DNA of 64,000 nucleotides from Pezicula radicicola (taxonomy: Eukaryota; Ascomycota; Leotiomycetes; Helotiales; Dermateaceae). Position numbers and translations under genes: made by a program. Position 1 is the stretch's first letter; the number at the start of each line of letters is the position of its first letter. Under the pieces are notes generated by a model. It was not told the DNA's origin and searched no databases. It saw nothing but the letters and a program-made list of their open reading frames with translations. Where the stretch lies: contig PDUO01000041.1 in assembly GCA_003008705.1 (NCBI GenBank), forward strand, positions 118,716-182,715, in the 5' to 3' direction. Below, piece after piece: positions 57,467 to 64,000 of this stretch.

Positions 57467-57998
57467 ATGTCTATGCACATGCGCACCAAAGAAGTCCCGG
57501 CCACTCCTACGCCTCCACCGGATCCACCTCGACTACCAGCCAATCACGACCATGTTGTAAAGGGACATGACATGCAGAGCACTTATGAGGCGCAGGGCAC
57601 TGATGAGGCGCTGAGCACTGATAAGACGCGAGAGGGAAGTAGCTCGTTGGAGGGAGATGGCGCTACCGAAGAAAACAACTACTATGCTGTCTACGCAATT
57701 GTAGAGCACCGAAAGGCCGGGGTATGATCCCGATCCTATACCTTGATTCACTCGATCTTTCTCGTTGCTAACCCTCCTCTAGCGGGGCCTGTGGATCAAA
57801 ATCCACTGGCTAGATTGGGACAGTCCTGAAGACATGACATGGCAGCTCGAATCTCAATTTAGGTATGTTTCCCGCTGTTAACCTACCTACCAGTTGATTG
57901 TGTCCTCTGGTGCTAACAACTTCTTCTCTTGTAGGAGCACGGCTGGCTTGGGTGCACTGCGAATTCTGGACGACTACAAGGTGGCCTGTGGCTTATAA
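57467..57998 (+). CDS. small chromodomain protein
   Basis: Three exons: 57467-57721, 57783-57862 and 57935-57998, with introns of 61 and 72 bp that keep frame; 132 residues. The first 65 residues are disordered and Pro/Glu/Asp-rich (PATPTPPPDPPRLPANHDHV). The chromodomain follows: YYAVYAIVEHRKAG, RGLWIKIHWLDWDSPEDMTW, QLESQFR, ending LRILDDYKVACGL. Aromatic positions typical of the methyl-lysine cage are present (Tyr near the start, Trp of HWLDW, and TW before the acidic pair). Chromodomains bind methylated histone tails, or occur in retroelement integrases; here it is freestanding and there are no integrase remains nearby. ATG 57467 is preferred (ACCATG); the frame is open upstream to 57188 but that part is unlike protein. 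Confidence 0.8.
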
Positions 57999-59220
57999 AG
58001 GACCGGGGGGAGGTAAAGATCGCCGATCACGGAATAAGATCATTTTTGCGGAGGACAATTCAAAAATACTATGGTACGGAGCTAGCTATATTTTGCAGCA
58101 ATTTATAAGGCAAGAAGAGGGTTTAGACCAGGGCAAATTTAGACAAATAATGTATAATGGCTATTTGATAGCTATGAATCGACTTGAGGAATCCTTTTGC
58201 ACTCTCTTCTTCTTCTTCTTCTTCCTTATTAGCAATCTCATCCTTATAATTCGATTTCGGAGCTTATATTAATTCTATTTCAATAGTCATTGCAATAGCC
58301 ATGCAATTCGATTTCACAGCCCAAGGTAGTATTGCCTTAGGCAAAAGTTGCTTCAGGTATATTTCTATACGTAAGGGGGGAAAACGGCTGCTAAGATTTT
58401 GCCAAGTTTGGCGCCAAGAAAGTCCATTTCCTAGCAACAATCCCCCTAAGGAAACCAGCTTCTTTTCGGTCGTACCTGCTTCTAGAAGCATAGGATTCCC
58501 GTATCGTGAATTTCTTTGGCCCCTGTCGGAGACGTCGGAGCTCCCTTTGCTCTCTCTACAGAGTGGAATAAAAAGTACCTTTCGTTACCTCTTTCTATTT
58601 TACTACCTATCTGTGTATTACTACTCCGATTGATTTCTAATTAATTTCGGTATGGTAAATTGATTCAAGCATTGTATACCTTCGAACCTCTGCACGTTTC
58701 GTGTCTACGATATGCAACAAATTTTTTTTCAGCCGCCTGCCTTATAGGAAGCCGCATATGTACGACACCACCTCTTGGATCTATCTATCCGCTTTCGTGA
58801 ATTCTACTACGAAATCAATTTTCTCTTTACGTAACGAGAATAATTTGAAGAAACAAAAAAAGGCTTGTTGTAATTAAATTCAAGAACCTTTTTCTTCTTT
58901 TTTTTTTTTGCTGTGATTTCTGTACCTTTAATCAGAATTAGGGAAGGAGGGATAATACACAGTAATTATATGTTTTGGTGTAAAGCTCCTTCTCTGAAGT
59001 GTGTTTTATTGTCGATGGTAATGGGTGTCTTTTTTCTTACAGCCCCAAGACTGACTGGCTCTCTGGACCCTATCATTCCTAAGAACACTCACGACACGTA
59101 ATCTACAATATATGTCTAGAAAACAAGAGATTCTAAAGGAAAAATAGGAGAACCAACATGAGCTGACACCGGACTGGTACAATCTAACCTAATTGGTTAA
59201 AATACAGACGGTAGATGGTT
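57999..59220. other. no assignable gene
   Basis: Contains a CTT trinucleotide run (58206-58228), T/A runs near 58716 and 58850-58910, and short frames (58264-58491, 58301-58633, 58913-59101) without recognisable content. Confidence 0.45.
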
Positions 59221-60902
59221 TTAAATGACACCTTGCTTCCGCCCTTTAGGCCTCCCACGTCCACGTTTAAGTGCTTCCTTCTTGGCGACCCCATTTTTAG
59301 GAGGTCGGCCCCGTGGTCGTTTGTTTTGCGGTTCTTTTGGTGCTTGCGTGTCTTTAAATAAGGGTTTAGTTATGCCTTCGAGTCTGATTTGCCATTTCAT
59401 TTTTAGCCTTTTTGGACTATTCTTTAAGGCGGAGCCATTCCGGAGGCTTATTAGAGCTGATGCTAAACATTCTTGCAAGTTCATCGAAGTCGTACGAATC
59501 GCTATTGGTATTGTTGAAGTCGAAGTCACTTGTGTCTGAGTCTTCATCGGAATCGAGTAGATCATTATCGCTATCGCTGGAACCGAAGTTATTTTTGCTT
59601 GAATCTTCATTGACCATGTCCACGTCCATGAAGGCAATATGGGCATATCGACTTCACGAACCGCCTTTTTAATAGGCTCTAGGGTCTTCTGGTGCCGTGC
59701 GTGCCATTCCTCCAGATGTTTCATGACGAACGGGTGATGATGATTTACTGTATAATCCTGAACCTGGTCCACTATGCATATTAAATCAAAAGCTCGGCTG
59801 AATTCTTTGATGTCTCCTTCCCATATTGTCTCCACCGTCTGCGTTAGAGCCGTAATTAGTAATATGTTGGTCAAGGCGGTGACCACTTCATGACTAGGTA
59901 CCTGGGCCGCCAGACGACAATAACTTACGCAACCGTCCAGCATTCTCCAAGCTATGAAAACTTGCCAATACGAGCCGCAGGATGCAAATGCAAACATTTG
60001 ATACTTGTCGCTTTCCTCTGTCTGATATTCAGAAACGTTGTTGGGGTTTCGAGCTAGGTCATCTAACATTGCGAGGTATGTCGTGCAAGCATGGTAAATT
60101 TGATTCTCAGCTTGCTGGTAATGCTTTACTCTTTTTTTTTGCTTCATACACAGCAAAAGGAAACATGAGCTCAGTTTTACCCCAGACTCCATCGCCTATT
60201 AGGCCACACTCGGGATCGTTCATCATCGCTTGCAAGTCGTGCTCCGAAAGCCGCTTGTCGGGTTGCATAGTACTATGGTCTTCTTTGCACTCTGAGTAAC
60301 TACAAACGTAGCCGCGTTTGAGAAAGAATTCATCATAACTTTTCAAGCCAATTGTCGCATCCGGAATTCGTATTTTTACAGATTCGTTTGCAGCTTTATC
60401 AATTTCTAAAAACTCATACCGCCTCTTATCCCTGTAGGAAAGTTCAGGTTAATATTCGGCAGAATATTATTAAGCAAGAAGAGTTAGATAGTAAGACCAC
60501 TAACATGAGAAACCTTTCATCATCATGTAATAGGCCAAATACATCACTCCAGGCAGACACTTCCCAGCAAAACTCAGAAGACTCGTACAGTTGATTAGAT
60601 ATAGCCCTTCTGGATAGCTTCGATGCCCTTGTGTCAAGTTCGGTTTTCTTTTCGTTGCTTAAGGATTCTCTATACTGTGTTATATTGATATTGGGGCAGA
60701 ATTTGCAACATCTATCTGCTGCTGGTGTGGTTCGGCAGAATACAAATTGTCTAGATATGCTGAAACTCGAGAACGGCTGCGGCACTAATGGTATAGTGCG
60801 CTCTCTTGGTTTTCCCCTACAGCACTTTGTTAGAGTTCGATTTCTAGCCTCGTTGTTTATTGATATACCATGGCATATTGAAGTCGGGATAAAGTTCCAC
60901 AC
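59221..60902 (-). pseudogene. PD-(D/E)XK-like fungal protein with C-terminal AT-hooks, frameshifted
   Basis: Minus-strand gene. N-terminal exon: CKFCPNINITQYRESLSNEK, SAWSDVFGLLHDDERFLM; an intron (GTTAGT...CTACAG, about 60510-60435) joins to DKRRYEFLEIDKAANESVKI, RIPDATIGLKSYDEFFLKRG. Then LSEHDLQAMMNDPECGLIGD, WGKTELMFPFAVYEAKK (the ExK core of PD-(D/E)XK nuclease-like folds), a frame change in a nine-base A run (60132-60140), RVKHYQQAENQIYHACTTYL, AMLDDLARNPNNVSEYQTEE, AFASCGSYWQVFIAWRMLDG, FDLICIVDQVQDYTVNHHHP. A Asp/Ser-rich stretch is best read one frame away (59629-59430), then two AT-hooks (KRPRGRPPKNG; KRGRGRPKGRK) end the protein at 59221. AT-hooks bind AT-rich DNA. N-terminal start not determined. 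Nuclease activity unproven; family recognised from the YEAKK/PECGL blocks. Confidence 0.7.
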
Positions 60903-63900
60903 GAAGCTCTTATTCTAGGAATTCACGGATCGAGTTAAGAGAGCTACGACCTCTCGAGAATTATTAGAATGTAAGATTAGTGTCTTGATATTAACTAAAT
61001 AATTTTATTAATTTTAATAAAAGAAATACTTAAGGTAAAAGATAACAAAGTAATAAATACTAAACAAAAAAATTATTCTATAGAATGTATTATTTTTCCT
61101 TTAGTAGTTACTATTGATATATCGATTTCAGACTATATAGGTGAAGCTAGAGGAGTAAGTAAAGTTCTTGATTAGGAAGGCGGTTAATCTAATTAGGCTT
61201 ACCGCCCGCCTACTATTAGGTAGAACTATACTTAAATAGCTTCTTCTTCTTCTTCTCTTAATACAACTAACCCTATAAAACTATATAACAAGAGCACCTA
61301 TTAATAATATACTAACTAGTTACCTATTGTAGGTTTAAGAAGCTATTATATATACTATTATATTAGTTTATTAACTAAACTAATACTAATTAATAGATAT
61401 ATAGATTAAGTAAATCGAGTTATAAAAAGTATACTTATTACCTACCTATTATCTAACTACTATAAGATAATAATAGTATCTTCTTTAGACTAGATTAAAA
61501 AGATTAACTAATAAGAGGATAAGATTAATCTTAATAAGACTATAAACAAGAACATTTAAGAATATACTACTATAAAGTTCTATAAGTATAAACTATATAA
61601 TAAAGTTAATATTAACCTCTAGGAACTCTTTTAAAATAACTTCTAGTACTTTATAAAGGATATATTTAATAAACTTAAGACTTAGTAACTTTAGAATATA
61701 AGAATTTAATTATAAGTAAGAGGAGTCTATATTCTAGTAAATAAAAAGAATACTATACTAGTTAATATACTTATAACTACTCTAATAAAAGAAGACTAAT
61801 ATAAATAGACTAATAGTAATATTATAGTAATTTATAACTTAGTTAAAGAGATAAGATTATTTATATTATAAGAGAGGGTCTTATATTATAAGTTATAAAA
61901 AAGATATTAACTAAGATAAATTTAACCTTTTTAAATTTAATATAGTTATAATACTTAACCTTTATAACCTACTTAGACAATTTACAAGGTACTAGTATAG
62001 GTATTACTACTCTATCTATTAAGGAATAAGACCTTACTAAGGTATAAAATATATCCTTATTATAAGATAATACTTATATCTTAAGATATAAGTATAAATT
62101 AAAGAACGTTAACTATAACTAAGGAGCTATTAATAACCTATAAGCTACTAGTAAATAAGCTAAGCCTAATCTATACTTAAGTAATAGAAGAGTTAATAAC
62201 TACCTATAAAAAGGAAGTTATAATAGTTATAAAACTATATATAAATAATAAGAAGTATAGTAAAGTAAATAATAACTTTAACTATAAGCTAAGGATATTC
62301 TATAATATCTATTAATAGATAGGACTATTATAATAAGGATATATAAAAGTATTTCTAACTATATTAAAGGGAATAACTTAAGATAACTATTATAACTATA
62401 AGCTAAGCTTAAAGTTATTTAATTCTACTTATAACTACTTCTATAATTTTTTTTAAAGGATCTAGATATTACTAAAAGAACCTAGGTATATAGAATAGTA
62501 CCTTACTATTAGGTATTATATAAAAGAACCCTAGAAAAGATACCTAAGAATATCTTTAGATCCTTATTAATAAACTATATAACCTTAAGAATAAACTAAG
62601 CTAAGACCTCTAGATAAATACCTTTCTTTATAATAAATTAATTATAACTTACTAAAGAATATTAGCTTATTATTATATAATCTTAGACCTACTAGAAAAC
62701 TTTAATAACTTAGTTAATAAGCTCTAATTAAGTATTATTATATATAATAAGAAAAAGGAACTTAAAATAGAAGCTTACTTTATAGACTAGTAATATTACT
62801 AAAATAATTAAAGTTATAATTAAAACTAGTTTTATATATAGTCTTATTACCTTAATAGTTAATCCTAAAGATTATAAAGATTTAACTATAATATATATAA
62901 GTTTAAGTATTTTATATATAGTAAGAAAGACTACTATTCTTATAACTACTTTTAAAAAGAAAGAGATAAATTATATAGTTAATAAAAGTAAGACTATTTA
63001 TAATAGTTAAAGAGAACCTTCTACTAATATATTATTAATTATAAAGGAAGTAATACTAATAATAATACTAATAAATCTATAAATAAATTAAATATTAATA
63101 TTAATATATAAGACCTTTCTAATACCTTAGTAACTATTATAAAAAACCTATTTACTTAGTATTATTAAACTACTCTTAGTAATTTTTAATTAAAAGAAGT
63201 ANAATTAATAATAATAATATTAGTTAATAAAGTCTTTATTTATTTAACCTAAGCTAGCTTAGTATTTAATCTAGTTACTAAGAGAAATTAAAAACTAATA
63301 AAGCTATATAATATAGATCTATTTATATATAAGACCTTAGTAACTTTATAATATACTAAGAGAACCTTTATTAGTATTATAATTAATACTAAAGTTTTAT
63401 ATAGATCTACTACTAGCTATAGTTAATATTAAGTACTCTAGAAACTTAATAATACTATTATCTTTAATCTAATAATAAAAGGAATAATTAATATATAATT
63501 TAGTATTAGAACTATATCTTCTATTAGTTCTATATAGATTATTATACTAGTAGGAAAAGTAGAGTTTTATATTATAAAGGTTAATATACTCTTTTTATTT
63601 TATTTTAAAGATATAAATAAATTATAAGTTTACTTTAATAATATTAAAAATACTCTAATTAGAAAAAACGTTTTAGTACTAGTAGTATAATATTATAGTT
63701 ACTTATTTCTCTTATAGGATTTAGTACTCTAGTCTTTTATTATTAAATTATTTAACCTTAATTTATATTATCTAATAGATATTAAATTATATTAATTATA
63801 CTAATAATTTAAATACTTTATAACTAAAAGACTTTATAAACTACTTAAGTACTCTAACTATAATATAGAAAAGAAAAGTATTAAATACCTTATAAAGTAT

Positions 63901-64000
63901 TATTATTATTATTAGAAATATAAGAAGTCTCTAAGAAGATTTAGATTTATACTTTATAATAATTTTAATTTTAATTATATAATTATTATTAATATTATAT
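60903..64000. mobile_element. extremely AT-rich, RIP-type degraded repeat DNA
   Basis: From about 60960 to the window end the sequence is overwhelmingly A/T, nearly without CpG or CpA on either strand, and full of TAA/TAG/TTA. Blocks of ATA/TAAT/CTA dominate. No frame of useful length exists and no motif of reverse transcriptase, integrase or transposase can be read. This is the expected appearance of transposon arrays after repeat-induced point mutation. The element class cannot be determined. One ambiguous base (n) is at 63202. Confidence 0.75.

Noticed and set aside
60980..64000. Search for retroelement or transposase domains in the AT-rich end
   Set aside because: No motif survives; naming an element class would be guesswork.
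1..64000. CRISPR arrays, bacterial operons, rRNA genes
   Set aside because: Introns, fungal families and absence of any spaced short direct repeats of CRISPR type exclude these; no rRNA-like sequence was noticed.

Overview
This window looks like an accessory, repeat-scarred compartment of a filamentous ascomycete (Pezizomycotina). The evidence is eukaryotic genes with short introns (about 45-170 bp, GT...AG, often with CTAAC or TACTAAC branch points), fungus-specific families (HET, GH71 alpha-1,3-glucanase, UstYa-like, AflR-like regulator, fungal STAND/ankyrin/C2H2-kinase proteins), and many C-to-T/G-to-A nonsense changes (CAG/CAA to TAG/TAA, TGG to TAG/TAA) typical of repeat-induced point mutation (RIP). 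Leotiomycetes would fit, but the sequence alone does not fix the class. Only a minority of genes look intact; much of the window is a graveyard of recognisable, broken genes.

Left part (0-13 kb). A small secreted protein with a 109-residue internal duplication lies at 1079-1792. At 4484-5449 (minus strand) is a Kex2-type repeat precursor: a signal peptide followed by eight 35-residue repeats, each ending in a Lys-Arg type site. It is broken only by one TAG in the leader. About 1.2 kb away, at 6655-7250, is the relic of what looks like a UstYa/DUF3328 protein. UstYa-family proteins modify such precursors in fungal ribosomal-peptide (dikaritin-type) clusters, so this is the best candidate for an undescribed system, probably a decayed peptide locus. 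Further relics follow: a nucleoside-phosphorylase fragment, GUP1-like MBOAT, a metallo-beta-lactamase hydrolase, and an NRPS carrier/condensation fragment.

Middle (15-31.6 kb). UDP-glycosyltransferase pseudogene, alkaline ceramidase (C-terminal exons clean, first exon doubtful), Zn2Cys6/AflR-like regulator pseudogene, SNF2 helicase pseudogene, a STAND-like fragment, an F-box/ankyrin pseudogene, a broken secreted HExxH protease, and a large GH71 alpha-1,3-glucanase pseudogene.

Right part (32-61 kb). A secreted PAN/Apple-like repeat protein with stops, an intact HET-domain gene, a second copy of the HExxH protease, an intact C2/AGC-kinase/ankyrin fusion, an esterase relic, a two-helix membrane protein with a frameshift, a C2H2/protein-kinase gene with a single stop, a degraded C2H2/helical gene pair, a small chromodomain gene, and a PD-(D/E)XK-like protein with AT-hooks. 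From about 61 kb to the end the DNA is extremely AT-rich with no readable genes, as expected of heavily RIP-mutated transposons.

The genes do not form one pathway. Themes are nonself recognition and signalling (HET, ankyrin, STAND, kinases), secreted proteins and hydrolases (GH71, proteases, repeat proteins), and scraps of secondary metabolism (repeat peptide precursor, UstYa, NRPS, UGT, AflR-like factor). Small palindromic repeats are scattered between them.
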